Of a stretch of 64,000 nt of DNA, positions 44,999 through 55,021 are shown in pieces. The notes below the pieces were generated by a model, which saw nothing but the letters and a program-made list of their open reading frames with translations, was not told where the DNA came from and did not search any database. The stretch lies in the NCBI RefSeq assembly GCF_901472535.1, contig NZ_LR590470.1:2852001-2916000 (forward strand), written 5' to 3'. How positions within the stretch are numbered: position 1 is the stretch's first letter; each line of letters starts with the position of its first letter. The stretch comes from Sphingobacterium daejeonense (GTDB lineage: Bacteria > Bacteroidota > Bacteroidia > Sphingobacteriales > Sphingobacteriaceae). The position numbers and the translations under genes are program-made.

Positions 44999-45240
44999 AT
45001 GGGATTATTATTCGTATTTAAGTATTGATATAGGTTTGTCCTTAATAATTTTCATTAATTCTAATAAAAGGCCATTTTAGCTGAAAATATTGGGATTTGG
45101 ATGTTATTTCTTTTTCTCAGCATTAGAAATTAGTCTTTTATAAAATAGAAAAAAACCAGGCCTTTACTTGTCCTGCTCAGCAATTAGTTCCCTACACTCC
45201 AATAGCTACCTTCATTTCCCTTATTGACTATTAGGTATTT
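44999..45240 (+). pseudogene. Decayed copy of the 48-aa gene and its 3' flank
   Basis: Matches 41692-41940 along its whole length, including the AGGCCTTTA-type hairpin and the following CCTGCTCAGCA and ATAGC(A/T)ACCTT. The frame is destroyed. It lies outside attR, so it is a relic of a related element rather than part of the present one. Confidence 0.7.
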
Positions 45241-45530
45241 ATTTAAAACTTCCATTTTATCTTTTTTGCGTGAGTGAATCCTCAGAGTACATACCTACGA
45301 GGTGATATTAGCAAATAGATATAACTTGATTGTACATTGTTATACCACGATTAAAATTTAAAGCTAGATTAAGGGCATTTTTTGTGATTATTATTCAGAA
45401 TGGTGTGTTTTTATAATTATCTTTTAAATAAATAGTTGTGTTTAGTGAAGAATTTATTTTTTCACATTAAGGAAATTATTATTTTTATATTTAATATCAC
45501 ACTATTTTATACCAAATTAAACAATAAACT

Positions 45531-47119
45531 ATGAGAAACTTAAAAGTAATTTTGCCCTTGCTATTTATATTGGCAGGGTGTAGCAGAAATGATTTAGACC
45601 AGCCGAATGAAAATCTAAATGACAAAGAACTCAGTAAAAAATCACGTGTAAATGTCCAAGCTTTCGAACAATACGGTATTTGGACAACAAATGTACCTGC
45701 AGGTCAAAGATTAACAAAAACTTTTCAATGGCGAACTTTCATTTAATTCTACACCAAATGGAAATCCAATAATAGAGGTAGACTCTAGAGCAGGGAATAG
45801 AAGTCAATATATTGATGGATTTGGGTATACGCTTACCGGGGGGTAGCGCTGAACTCATAGATAATATGTCCGAAGGCCCCAAAAGTGCATTGTTAAATAA
45901 TCTATTTGGATTTACACAAGCAGGTCAAAATAAAATTAATGTTATACGCATAGCTATTGGATCTGAAGACCTATCTAGAAATGCCTATACCTTAAATGAT
46001 AATCCTCCTGGAGGTATAGATCTTGCTCAAAATAATTTCAGTTTATCGAAAGATGATAGAAAAATTCGAGTATTGAAAAGAATATTACAAATTAATCCTA
46101 ATATCAAAATAATTGCAACTCCATGGTCTGCACCTGCATGGATGAAGGACAATAATAACCTACAAGGTGGCCGTCTAAAGACTGACTCAAATAATGGTAA
46201 CCAAATTTATTATGAATCCTATGCAATCTATTTCAGGAAGTACGTTGAAGCTATGAAAAATCAACATGGGATCCAAATTTGGGCTGTCACACCCCAAAAT
46301 GAACCGCAGAGCGGCAATCATTTACCTAGTATGATCATGTATGATTTTGAGCACATCAACTTTATTCAATACCATTTATACAACAAGTTAAGTTCGCTAT
46401 CTAATAGACCCCTTATCATAGCATATGATCACAACCCTGGATTCGAGTCTGCTACGGGAATGACAGGTGTAAATTATGTTCGTAACTTATTAAATAATAA
46501 CGATTTATTCAATAAAATTGAAGGGGTTGCATGGCATTTGTATTCCGGCAGTATAAATGATTTATCCACGATTCATAATGAATTCAAAGATAAAAGAAAC
46601 CCTCCTATCGGTACTTTCTTTACGGAACAATGGTTACAGAGAAAAAGTTATTTTGATAATGGAGATTTCATGTGGCATATAAATAATATAACGATTGATG
46701 CACTCAATAATTTTAGTAGAACTGTTCTGGAGTGGAATCTCGCAAGTAATCCTAATACAGATATCCGTACATCGAATACTCCAGGTGTTGCTTGTCAAGA
46801 CTGTATGGGTGCTGTTACCATAGACGGTTCATCAAATTATTCATTTAATGTTTCTTATTACAGTATTGCGCACGTATCACGATTTCTTGGCGATGGTGCC
46901 CAAAGATTATTTCCCAAACCGCATTCAGTTGGAAATATTAAATATGCAGCCTTTGTCAATGATAAATCTCCATATGCACGAATTATGTTGATAGCTAATG
47001 ATAATGATCAAGCAAAGAATTTAAATTTAAAATATATTGATTACGACGGTAATGTAAAGTATGCAGCTATAACAGTCCCAGCAAAATCAGCACAAACTTA
47101 CGTTTGGAAACAAAATTAA
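45531..47119 (+). CDS. GH30 family glycosidase lipoprotein (two frameshifts)
   Basis: About 528 aa. Lipoprotein signal MRNLKVILPLLFILAGCSRN. GH30 fold with 'IDGFGYTLTGGSAELI', the acid/base Glu in 'WAVTPQNEPQSGNH' and the nucleophile Glu in 'GTFFTEQWLQRKSYF'; the C-terminal beta domain follows ('YAAITVPAKSAQTYVWKQN'). Relatives are glucosylceramidases and endo-beta-1,6-glucanases. Frame breaks: TTTT for TTT near 45722 and GGGGGG for GGGGG at 45837-45842. Both are homopolymer errors by appearance. It stands between element relics and is probably adaptive cargo. Confidence 0.82.
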
Positions 47120-47134
47120 AAGAAAGAATAAGAT

Positions 47135-47165
47135 AATATCCCAGTGTATATTGGGATATTATTTT
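47135..47165 (+). terminator. Terminator after GH30 gene
   Basis: AATATCCCA and TGGGATATT pair across GTGTATAT, followed by ATTTTATG. Confidence 0.7.
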
Positions 47166-47522
47166 ATGATGATTTTCAAGGAATATCAACCGTTATCTTA
47201 TCGCTCTTATTAAATTCTTTTAAGGATAGGTATCAAGTTGCTCGACTGCCTCACAATATCTTTAATAGGAGAAATTAATGAAAATGCATTTTTTGTTTTT
47301 AAAGCTCTGGCAAGATAGCTCATCAATATTGAAGGAAATGAGATACTGCGTTCTAATAATTTATCCAGATTCATTGATGTACCGAAGGATAAGTGGAGCG
47401 CTTGTCTGGGTTTTCAATTTTCTTGATGGGGTCCTTTGCATTCATTAATGACTTGTCGCATTAATCTATTATTGGTTGCATGGAGTAAAGTTAGAAAGAA
47501 GAATGATAGTGGTTAGGCTTTT
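47166..47522 (-). pseudogene. Decayed copy of the 81-aa right-arm gene
   Basis: 47400-47522 matches the 5' end and leader of the gene at 39201-39446: CTTGATGGGGTC(C)TTTGCA, then TCTATTATTGGTTGCATG against TCTATTGTGGTTTGCATG, and the shared GGTTAGGCTT. The rest of the stretch shows no open frame. It is a second sign that a related element once occupied this site. Confidence 0.6.
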
Positions 47523-47717
47523 CTATTTTATTTCATTAAGGAGGTTATTAACCTTATTTAATAATAAGGTGAAAATAATTAAAGAAACCATAAGAATATA
47601 CCCATATCTTTCATTTGCTTCATTCCTATCAAATAACATAAAGTAAAATGATCCAATAAAACATATTAAGGCAATTGTTATAAGTATTTTCCGAACAAAA
47701 ATTAAATTCATACTCAA
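47523..47717 (-). CDS. Small two-helix membrane protein
   Basis: A 64-aa protein with two transmembrane segments ('ILITIALICFIGSFYFML' and 'YGYILMVSLIIFTLLL') joined by an acidic loop. No family recognised. Directly next to the decayed right-arm gene. Confidence 0.5.
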   Translation of the reverse strand: MSMNLIFVRKILITIALICFIGSFYFMLFDRNEANERYGYILMVSLIIFTLLLNKVNNLLNEIK

Positions 47718-47943
47718 AAATACTTATTATAATTAAAAAATTAAATCTCCCCTTTCAATAACTATCCCCGAATCTTTTGTCCAATACTGTTTACAAATAA
47801 TCAGGCTTTTAAAATTAAGTTTTAAACATAATTATGGTTTTCCGTATTGTTAATATTCTTTTTTAGGTATATTCATAACATTATTATTAATTCTAAAACA
47901 TAGAATTAAAATTATTTTAATTATTATATGATAAACCAATACC

Positions 47944-48448
47944 ATGCTAAGTAATACGCTTACGAATTATCACGAAAAGCAAGTTAGAATAGTTCCTAAA
48001 AATTCGGTGCAACGTTATTTTAGATACTAAAGTAGAATTGAATCCGCATCAAGTGGAAGCCGGTTTATTTGCTTTTAAATCACCTTATTCTAAGGGAGCA
48101 ATTTTGCTGATGAGGTATGTTTAGTAAAAATTATTGCAGCTAGATTTTTATCCATTAAAGATAATTTTCTCTATAAAAATGATGATATTGCCGGTGATCC
48201 TCTATTCGAACTGTATAAATCTGAAAGTATTTTAAGTGTTGAAGAAAATCGTAGATTAAAAAATATTGAGCAGACTATTACTTATTGACGATGACTTTGA
48301 TTTAGACCATGGATTGAAGATTAGCAATTGTATAGACTTCTTTGATAAAACCAATAACCTTAGTCGCCATTTTTCCGACAAATGTCGTATGCGCAAGTAG
48401 ATCGTGAATTTTAATGAGGCTGTTGCAATTCCGCAGTTTGAGAAATAA
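47944..48448 (+). pseudogene. Remnant of SNF2-type helicase gene
   Basis: Begins MLSNTLTNYHEKQ and continues, after frameshifts, 'LDTKVELNPHQVEAGLFAFK' and 'SPYSKGAIL' + 'ADEV', the N-terminus and start of the ATPase site of HepA/RapA-like SNF2 helicases. After ADEV the Walker A GxGK is not present and the frame goes to unrelated text ('DPLFELYKSESILSVEENRR', 'IDDDFDLDHGLKISN'). A large internal deletion has removed the motor. It is truly broken, unlike the one-base cases elsewhere. Confidence 0.7.
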
Positions 48449-48458
48449 ATAAAAGATT

Positions 48459-49205
48459 ATGAATTTTGACCAAATTATAGATCAATTAAAGAAAACAAGA
48501 CCTATATTTCATTCTGAGGATGATTTGAAATTAGCGATGTCTTGGTTGATAAAGGAGCTTTACCCATCCTATGAGATTAGGCTCGAAAGACCTATTGGTA
48601 TAGGTATGAAAACTAAAGGTTCAGATGATATCATTGCTAGAGCCCCTATAGATATTCTTGTCATAGATAGAGGTTCTAGCGTCATTTATCCTATTGAAAT
48701 TAAGTATAAAACAAAAACTGCCAAAATAAAATTGAATGGCGAAAACTATTCATTAGCTAATCATGGAGCTAATGATGTAGGGCGCTATAGTTTTAGAAAG
48801 GATATCTATCGTATAGAAATTGTCGATCTTGAACAGATGGGGTTTAAAGATTTTACTAAAATAGGCTTTGTATTTATCTTGACAAATGATCGAAAATATT
48901 ATCTGAATGATGTAAGTGCCAAGAATTCTTTGGATGCACACTTTTCATTCCATCATGGAGCGGTTTTGTCAAAAGATTATATAGGTTGGAATTTAGACAA
49001 AATATCAAAGGATAAATACGATTTCGGTTTACAGGTGCCTGTAGGTGCTAGTAAGAAGAAACATTGGACAGAGGGTAAAGAGTATGTTTATCAGTTAGGA
49101 TTGAAAAGAGATTACTTAATACAATGGAGAGATTTTTCAACTTTTGCCATGGACAAAGGAAAAGTGGAAGAATTTAAATTTTGCTTGATAGCGATTGAAG
49201 GATAA
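48459..49205 (+). CDS. PD-(D/E)XK nuclease-like protein
   Basis: A 248-aa soluble protein. 'ARAPIDILVIDRGSSVIYPI' followed by 'EIKYKTK' fits the PD-X(n)-(D/E)XK catalytic motif of restriction-type nucleases (Asp, Glu, Lys). The N-terminus 'FHSEDDLKLAMSWLIKELYP' matches the usual helix before it. No DNA methylase is near. Together with the broken SNF2 gene upstream and the PLD/helicase gene downstream it forms a defence-like cluster. The family is not known to me. Confidence 0.65.
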   Translation: MNFDQIIDQLKKTRPIFHSEDDLKLAMSWLIKELYPSYEIRLERPIGIGMKTKGSDDIIARAPIDILVIDRGSSVIYPIEIKYKTKTAKIKLNGENYSLANHGANDVGRYSFRKDIYRIEIVDLEQMGFKDFTKIGFVFILTNDRKYYLNDVSAKNSLDAHFSFHHGAVLSKDYIGWNLDKISKDKYDFGLQVPVGASKKKHWTEGKEYVYQLGLKRDYLIQWRDFSTFAMDKGKVEEFKFCLIAIEG

Positions 49206-49299
49206 TTTTAATTATGTAAATTTTAATCAAACTAAAAAATAGAATATTTACTAAAAGATTTAAAATTAGCAGAATATCAATATTAGATGATTATATAAT

Positions 49300-49667
49300 T
49301 CATGTGACTTGTGCGGTGATTCGCGAGGGAGAACGTTTATTTGATTTGTCAACGATCGGAGAAAATGAAGCTTCCATTGAAGTGGGAGTTTCCAGGAGGA
49401 AAGTTTGAAGAGGGAGAAAGGCTGGAAGATTGTCTGATTCGTGAAATTCAGTAGGAATTAATTATTTTAATTCGAATTGATGGAGCACTAGAGAAGGTAG
49501 TACATCATTACTACAACTTCTGCATTACTTTATATCCTTTTTTATGTACGATAAAGGAGGGAACTATAAACCTAGAAGAGCACGAACAGTATAAATGGAT
49601 TCTACAAGAAAAATTCTCCCAGTATGATTTAAAAGCTGCTGATTTAACGATATTAAACCAATTATAG
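49300..49667 (+). pseudogene. Broken NUDIX hydrolase (MutT/CTP pyrophosphohydrolase-like)
   Basis: Fragments in order: 'IHVTCAVIREGERL', then in another frame 'MKLPLKWEFPGGKFEEGERL' and 'EDCLIREIQ', an in-frame TAG at the EE position of the NUDIX box, then 'VVHHYYNFCITLYPF', 'INLEEHEQYKWILQE' and a normal end. The NUDIX box GX5EX7RE is visible but interrupted by stop and frameshift. It ends nine bases before the helicase gene; NUDIX plus DUF3427 helicase neighbourhoods are known. Confidence 0.75.
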
Positions 49668-49676
49668 AATTTCAGA

Positions 49677-52600
49677 ATGGAACTAGGGATATATGAGTCT
49701 TTGATTACGACTTCTTTGAAACAGAAGTTGAGAGGTTTGGAAACTAATAAATATTTTATTGCTGACGATAAAAAATTGGATGCGGAGGAAGCTAGTCAGT
49801 ACCTTGGTCGGCATTTAAGTGAGGTTATTCTATCAGCCCTGAATCTTATTAAAGGAGATAAGAATGGGCTTTCTTTAGTGGAAAAACAGATCGAAATCAC
49901 GAATAAAATCATGTTGTTTCTTGCAAAAGAAATTGAAGCCTATGATTTTAATGAAGATTTGTTAGATGCTCAAGGACATATTTTGGAAGGCATTTTTGAT
50001 AAGTTAAATAGTGATTATGTTGACTTGAAATTACATTTGTCGGAGATTATGCCTAGTACGCGCTTGACACAAAGTGAGTTATTCACTGGTGGGAATGTAG
50101 GTATTTCACTTGAATCCGAGCTAAAAAAGGAAATTCGTTCAGCAGATCGTGTTGATTTGCTGGTTTCATTCATTAAATGGAAGGCTATTGTCATCCTTAA
50201 AGAAGCTTTAGAAGAATTCACAAATCGAGGAGGTAAACTTCGCGTAATTACCACAACCTATATGGGTGCAACTGATGCAAAGGCCATAGAAGATTTGAGT
50301 AAATTGCCTAATACTGAAATTAAAATTTCCTACAATACTTCTAATGAGCGTTTACATGCTAAAGCTTATCTGTTTTACAGGAATACAGGGTATCATACGG
50401 GCTATATTGGCTCTTCTAATTTCTCTAGATCAGCTTTAACTGATGGCCTGGAATGGAATGTAAAAGTAACCACCAAGGAAATTCCTCATATTATTGATAA
50501 GTTCAAGAAGACTTTTGAATCTTATTGGGCTACTTCAGAGTTTGAGTGTTATCATACCGGAGATTATCCTAAGTTATCTAAAGCTTTAAAAGATAATAAT
50601 CTTGGTAAAAAGTCTACGGAAATAACAACTTTTTTTAACTTAAAACCCTATCACTATCAGTTAGAGATTTTAGAAAAATTAAAAGTTGAGCGTCAAGTGC
50701 ATGGGTCAAATCGCAATTTGGTAGTAGCGGCTACTGGTACCGGTAAAACTATGTTAGCAGCATTTGATTTTAAGGATTTTAAATCAACACAACCTAATGC
50801 AAAGATTCTATTTTTAGCACATAGAATTGAGATTTTGCAACAGGCAATGAAGACTTTTAGTCAAGTTTTGTTGAATCATAACTTTGGCGAATTAATGGGG
50901 AATGGTCATGTGCCAGGACAAAAAAATGCTGTTTTCGCTACGATACAGACCTTTAATAATTTGGATTTAGCATCATTTTGTAGTCGTACCTATTACGATT
51001 ATATTGTGATAGATGAGGTGCACCATGTACAAGCAGATTCTTATCAAAAAGTCATTAAATATTTTCAGCCTCAGTTATTATTAGGTTTAACCGCTACTCC
51101 AGAGCGTATGGATGGAGAGGATATTTTAATAGACTTCAATGATAGAATTGCTGCTGAAATCAGGTTGCCAGATGCTTTGAATAATAAATTACTATGTCCT
51201 TTTCAATATTTTGGAGTAACAGATTCTATAGATTATTCAAGAATTAAATGGGACAAGGGGCGTTATAACAATGAAGAATTAACGAATATTCTAACCGCTA
51301 GCGATATACGTGTACGAGATATCATTGAAAACTTAAATAAGTATACAAAAGATCCTCTCTCGGTATCCTGTATAGGTTTCTGTGCAAGTAAGGGTCATGC
51401 CGTATATATGGCTGAAAAATTCAATCTAGCAGGTTATAAGTCTGCTTGGTTAAATGCTGATAATTCAAGTAGTAGACATGATGTTTTGGATGCTTTTAAA
51501 AAGAAAGAACTTCAGTATTTATTCGTAGTCGATATGTTTAATGAGGGAGTTGATATTCCTCTAATTGATACGGTGTTATTCTTGAGACCCACTGAGAGTT
51601 TGACTATTTTTCTTCAGCAACTGGGACGTGGACTGCGATTACACGAGGGAAAAGATGTATTAACAGTATTAGATTTTGTAGGTCAGGCTAGAGAAGAGTA
51701 TGACTTTGAAAATAAGTTCAGGGCATTAATTGGCAAGACGAATACAACAGTAGCGCATGAGATAGAACGCGATTTTCCTAATCTTCCATTAGGTTCATCC
51801 ATCGTTTTAGAAAGAAAAGCTAAAGAATATATTTTAGAGAATATACGTAGAGCTACTAAGCTCGATAAACGACAGTTGATTAAAAGGCTAATCAATTATA
51901 AAAATCATACAGAATCTCCTCTGACATTAAAGAATTTTTTAAAGATATATAATCTAACTCTAGCGGATATCTATAAAAATAATAGCTTCTATGAGTTGAA
52001 AGCGGGGGCTTTTAAAAGTTCGATTAATTCTTATAATGCTGAAAAATACAAAAGCATGTTATCAAAGAAGTGGATAGTAACGGAATCTTTGACATACTTT
52101 AAGTTTATTTTAAAATTAGCTGAGAACCAATTCAATATCACTAGATTGAGGCTGACAGGGCAAGAGCAGATTTTTGTCTTAATGTTTTATTACGATTTTT
52201 ATCAAACGCAAAATTTAGGTGGATCTTTGGAAGAGGCAATTCGTGAGATTGGAAAGAATAAAGTTTTGGTAGCGGAAATACTTGAATTTATTGAGGTTAA
52301 AATAGATCAATTGTTCTTTGAAGAAATACCTTGTTTAATGCCTGCCAATTTTCCGTTGGCTATTCATGCAAGATACACGCGTGAGCAAATATTAGTTGCC
52401 TTAGACTTATCAACTTACGAAAAGCAAAGTTCCAATCGTGAAGGAGTCGCCTTAAATAAGGATACGAATACCGAAGCGCTTTTTATAAACTTAAAGAAAA
52501 GCGAAGAAGATTTTTCACCTACAACGATGTATGACGATTATGCTATAAATGAAACCTTATTTCATTGGCAATCACAGAATCAAACCTCAGCAAACTCTGA

Positions 52601-52826
52601 AAAAGGAAGGTCTTATATTGAACAAGTAGAAAGAGGTAAGAACATTTTACTTTTTGTTCGTGAATCAAAGCAAGATGCCAATAAATTTACACAAGGTTAT
52701 GTATTTCTAGGACCAGCAAATTTTGTTGAGCATGAAGGTTCAAAACCTATGTCTATCAAGTGGGCGCTAAGAGAACCCATCCCTAACTATATTTGGAAAG
52801 AAAGTGCAAAGATGTTGGTGGGGTAA
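49677..52826 (+). CDS. PLD-nuclease/DEAD-box helicase with DUF3427
   Basis: A 1049-aa intact protein. Residues ~130-280: phospholipase-D-type nuclease half ('RLHAKAYLFYRNTGYHTGYI', 'GSSNFSRSALTDG', HxK and GSSN). Residues ~325-700: superfamily 2 helicase with Walker A 'VVAATGTGKTMLAAF', DEVH box 'YIVIDEVHHVQADSYQ', 'LLGLTATPERMDG' and motif VI 'FLQQLGRGLRLHEGKDV'. Residues ~750-1049: DUF3427. Such proteins act on nucleic acid in phage-defence-type loci; their precise action is not settled. The only fully intact gene of this cluster. Confidence 0.88.
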   Translation: MELGIYESLITTSLKQKLRGLETNKYFIADDKKLDAEEASQYLGRHLSEVILSALNLIKGDKNGLSLVEKQIEITNKIMLFLAKEIEAYDFNEDLLDAQGHILEGIFDKLNSDYVDLKLHLSEIMPSTRLTQSELFTGGNVGISLESELKKEIRSADRVDLLVSFIKWKAIVILKEALEEFTNRGGKLRVITTTYMGATDAKAIEDLSKLPNTEIKISYNTSNERLHAKAYLFYRNTGYHTGYIGSSNFSRSALTDGLEWNVKVTTKEIPHIIDKFKKTFESYWATSEFECYHTGDYPKLSKALKDNNLGKKSTEITTFFNLKPYHYQLEILEKLKVERQVHGSNRNLVVAATGTGKTMLAAFDFKDFKSTQPNAKILFLAHRIEILQQAMKTFSQVLLNHNFGELMGNGHVPGQKNAVFATIQTFNNLDLASFCSRTYYDYIVIDEVHHVQADSYQKVIKYFQPQLLLGLTATPERMDGEDILIDFNDRIAAEIRLPDALNNKLLCPFQYFGVTDSIDYSRIKWDKGRYNNEELTNILTASDIRVRDIIENLNKYTKDPLSVSCIGFCASKGHAVYMAEKFNLAGYKSAWLNADNSSSRHDVLDAFKKKELQYLFVVDMFNEGVDIPLIDTVLFLRPTESLTIFLQQLGRGLRLHEGKDVLTVLDFVGQAREEYDFENKFRALIGKTNTTVAHEIERDFPNLPLGSSIVLERKAKEYILENIRRATKLDKRQLIKRLINYKNHTESPLTLKNFLKIYNLTLADIYKNNSFYELKAGAFKSSINSYNAEKYKSMLSKKWIVTESLTYFKFILKLAENQFNITRLRLTGQEQIFVLMFYYDFYQTQNLGGSLEEAIREIGKNKVLVAEILEFIEVKIDQLFFEEIPCLMPANFPLAIHARYTREQILVALDLSTYEKQSSNREGVALNKDTNTEALFINLKKSEEDFSPTTMYDDYAINETLFHWQSQNQTSANSEKGRSYIEQVERGKNILLFVRESKQDANKFTQGYVFLGPANFVEHEGSKPMSIKWALREPIPNYIWKESAKMLVG

Positions 52827-53077
52827 GAGTTATTAGAAACAATTAAAGACATTATATTTAGAATGACAGAGTACAATACATCATTAAATGGTTATGTATA
52901 TTTTATACGACGACTTATTAGAAAATAAAATGCTGCAAAATTGAATTTTATTTGTCTTTAAGTTAAATAAAGACCTGAAGATATATATTGAATACTTTTT
53001 TTTATCGAAAGTATCAATAGAAAAACTCACTGTTTAAATATAAAAAATATCAACATTATTAATTTTAAACCTCTTAT

Positions 53078-53179
53078 TTACATCTTCGCCAAATTACTAA
53101 ACATAAAATACCCAATAATAGCGGCCATAATAAACACTATTACCAATCCAATTACAACTATTTTATCATCTTTATCCAT
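53078..53179 (-). CDS. Micro membrane protein
   Basis: A 33-aa frame, MDKDDKIVVIGLVIVFIMAA..., one transmembrane helix with a charged start, lying 11 bp after the arr stop on the same strand. Similar in form to 41519-41608. It may be part of the arr transcript. Confidence 0.45.
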   Translation of the reverse strand: MDKDDKIVVIGLVIVFIMAAIIGYFMFSNLAKM

Positions 53180-53190
53180 ATTCTATTCTA

Positions 53191-53631
53191 TCAATCCAAA
53201 ATCAAATTATGTCCTTGATCTTTTAACTTATTTAAACCATCTCTCATAATTTTTATTTCCTCTTCGGAATGTGGCTGCCACTGCCCTACTTCGCCAATAA
53301 TTCTGAATGGTTCTGTTGAGCGGTATGACATGGTTGGGTTTCCGGGGAATTTCTTATCGGTGACATTTGGGTCGTCTTCGATATCAGCGGTTGCTTCAAC
53401 GAGGTAGATTCGTTGTTTCCCCTCTCCTAACGCCAATTCTGCTGCCCATATTGCTGCTGTTAATGTGGATGACACATAAACATGTTTTAATTTTCTGTTT
53501 TCCATATAATTGCAGTCATGGCCTGGGAAAATATAATCTCCAATTTTGAGGTCTGCTTTCGTTCCATGGAAGAAGGTTTGAGCGAATGGATTATGCTTAG
53601 GTTTTTCTGAAGATGGTTGATTTGTTTCCAT
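53191..53631 (-). CDS. arr: Rifampin ADP-ribosyltransferase
   Basis: A 146-aa Arr-family enzyme that transfers ADP-ribose from NAD+ to rifamycins and so confers rifampicin resistance. Family landmarks: 'FAQTFFHGTKADLKIGDYI' (His), 'HVYVSSTLTAAIWAAELALG' (Tyr) and 'EDDPNVTDKKFPGNPTMSYR' with the Asp, then the conserved 'SYRSTEPFRIIGEV'. Length is normal. No integron or insertion sequence flanks it, so it is probably an intrinsic chromosomal copy near the accessory zone. Confidence 0.92.
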   Translation of the reverse strand: METNQPSSEKPKHNPFAQTFFHGTKADLKIGDYIFPGHDCNYMENRKLKHVYVSSTLTAAIWAAELALGEGKQRIYLVEATADIEDDPNVTDKKFPGNPTMSYRSTEPFRIIGEVGQWQPHSEEEIKIMRDGLNKLKDQGHNLILD

Positions 53632-53736
53632 ATTTTATTTGACAGTTGACTGAGTGCGATTACGTCACTAAAATTTAAACTCTTGATTTAATATACTTTA
53701 TGTATATTAGTATAACAATTTTAAAAGCTGATTATT

Positions 53737-53853
53737 ATGAATAAAGTTATCCAGTTTTTTATCGAGAAGAAATCTATAATCATAATTATAGTTGTTTTTT
53801 GGATTCTGAAAAGTTTGCAGCCGGGAACGAAATTAATGGAGCTATTCAAATAG
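53737..53853 (+). CDS. Micro membrane protein, MNK/R-IQ type
   Basis: A 38-aa frame MNKVIQFFIEKKSIIIIIVV... with one membrane helix and a short polar tail. Similar to the product of 44811-44906. Unknown function. Confidence 0.45.
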   Translation: MNKVIQFFIEKKSIIIIIVVFWILKSLQPGTKLMELFK

Positions 53854-53917
53854 CATAGATATTCAACCAATAAATCAAACAAACTTATCTATTGCGAATA
53901 AGCATAAATATGATTGT

Positions 53918-54427
53918 TTAGGTATAATAATTTTCAGAATTATCCCTTCTTCTTAACAAAGAGGTATAGATCAAAAAGGCCATTCCGATCATAATGGACA
54001 CATCTGCCATATTGAAAATTCCGGTTTGAAAACTGCCAATCTTTAAATGCAGAAAATCGGTTACCGAACCATGTAATATTCGATCGATCATATTCCCTAT
54101 TCCACCTCCGATAACAAAACTTGCTCCTATCAAAATCCATTTATTTATTTTTCTGGATTTAAAGATGAATATCAGTCCAGACAATAGAATAATTGATGGC
54201 AAAATAATCAGAAAAAAATTCCTAGCAATATCATTCCATTCCTGTCCAATACTTAAAAAAGCTCCTGAATTTTCTACTTTAGTTAGCGTCAGATGCTTTC
54301 CTATCAAGCTTATTCTTTCATTTTCTGACACTGATTTTCTTACCAAATCCTTTGTTATCTGATCACAGCTGATATTCAGCATCAGAAGCAGCAAACATAT
54401 CACAATACTCAACCAGCGTTTCATCAT
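53918..54427 (-). CDS. lspA: Signal peptidase II (LspA-like)
   Basis: A 169-aa inner-membrane aspartic peptidase that cleaves lipoprotein signal peptides. Four helices; 'CDQITKDLVRKSV' near the N-terminus, 'LTLTKVENSGAFLS', the catalytic Asp in 'GNMIDRILHGSVTDFLH' and 'TGIFNMADVSIMIG' with the second Asp. All key residues are present. Being outside the usual ileS/traR context it may be a second copy. Convergent side has no neighbour within 60 bp. Confidence 0.88.
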   Translation of the reverse strand: MMKRWLSIVICLLLLMLNISCDQITKDLVRKSVSENERISLIGKHLTLTKVENSGAFLSIGQEWNDIARNFFLIILPSIILLSGLIFIFKSRKINKWILIGASFVIGGGIGNMIDRILHGSVTDFLHLKIGSFQTGIFNMADVSIMIGMAFLIYTSLLRRRDNSENYYT

Positions 54428-54542
54428 AATTTCGTTTATAATAATATTAAACCATTAAGAATGAATATACTCAAATAAATAACTAACATACATATTTAAT
54501 CAAAACTTTACTCAGAAATTGAGTTTGTTATAATCTAAGACT

Positions 54543-54989
54543 ATGATAAAATATATTATTTCATTATTCCTTCTTCTATATTTAACAAGCGCGACCTCAG
54601 CTCAAGAAAATTCCAAAACAACTATTCTTGAAGTTGCCTCCTCGCATCAGGATTCGATATTTGATCGCACATTGTCCCATCTTATTTTAAGTGATTTTTT
54701 TGTTGTTTCGGCAAATAAGGAGTCTGGGTTTATTCAATGCAAACTAGTTATCGAAGACAAAAGATGGTTAAGACTGAAAAAGGGTGATATTATTCATTAT
54801 AATCTTTTGTTTTCAAATGAAAGTACAAAAGACACAAAAATATTTATTCAAACTAATCTAACGACGAAAAGCATTCAAGGTACTTACGATAATAGCAGTT
54901 ATTTTAATAATGACCTTGGACTCACACCTGAACCAAAATATATCAATCCTTTGGTTGATAAATTAAAAATTTGGTTAGACGGGAATTAA
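54543..54989 (+). CDS. Exported hypothetical protein
   Basis: A 148-aa protein with signal MIKYIISLFLLLYLTSATSAQ. The mature part ('SIFDRTLSHLILSDFFVVSA', 'GDIIHYNLLFSNESTKDTKI') recalls DUF4468-like periplasmic proteins but the match is weak. Convergent with the TlpA-type gene, 32 bp apart. Confidence 0.55.
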   Translation: MIKYIISLFLLLYLTSATSAQENSKTTILEVASSHQDSIFDRTLSHLILSDFFVVSANKESGFIQCKLVIEDKRWLRLKKGDIIHYNLLFSNESTKDTKIFIQTNLTTKSIQGTYDNSSYFNNDLGLTPEPKYINPLVDKLKIWLDGN

Positions 54990-55021
54990 TCTATGAATTA
55001 TTCATCATCTTTATTTTTTCC

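Noticed and set aside
50015..51895. Antisense open frames within the DUF3427 helicase gene
   Set aside because: They are shorter than the strongly supported plus-strand gene and carry no features of their own.
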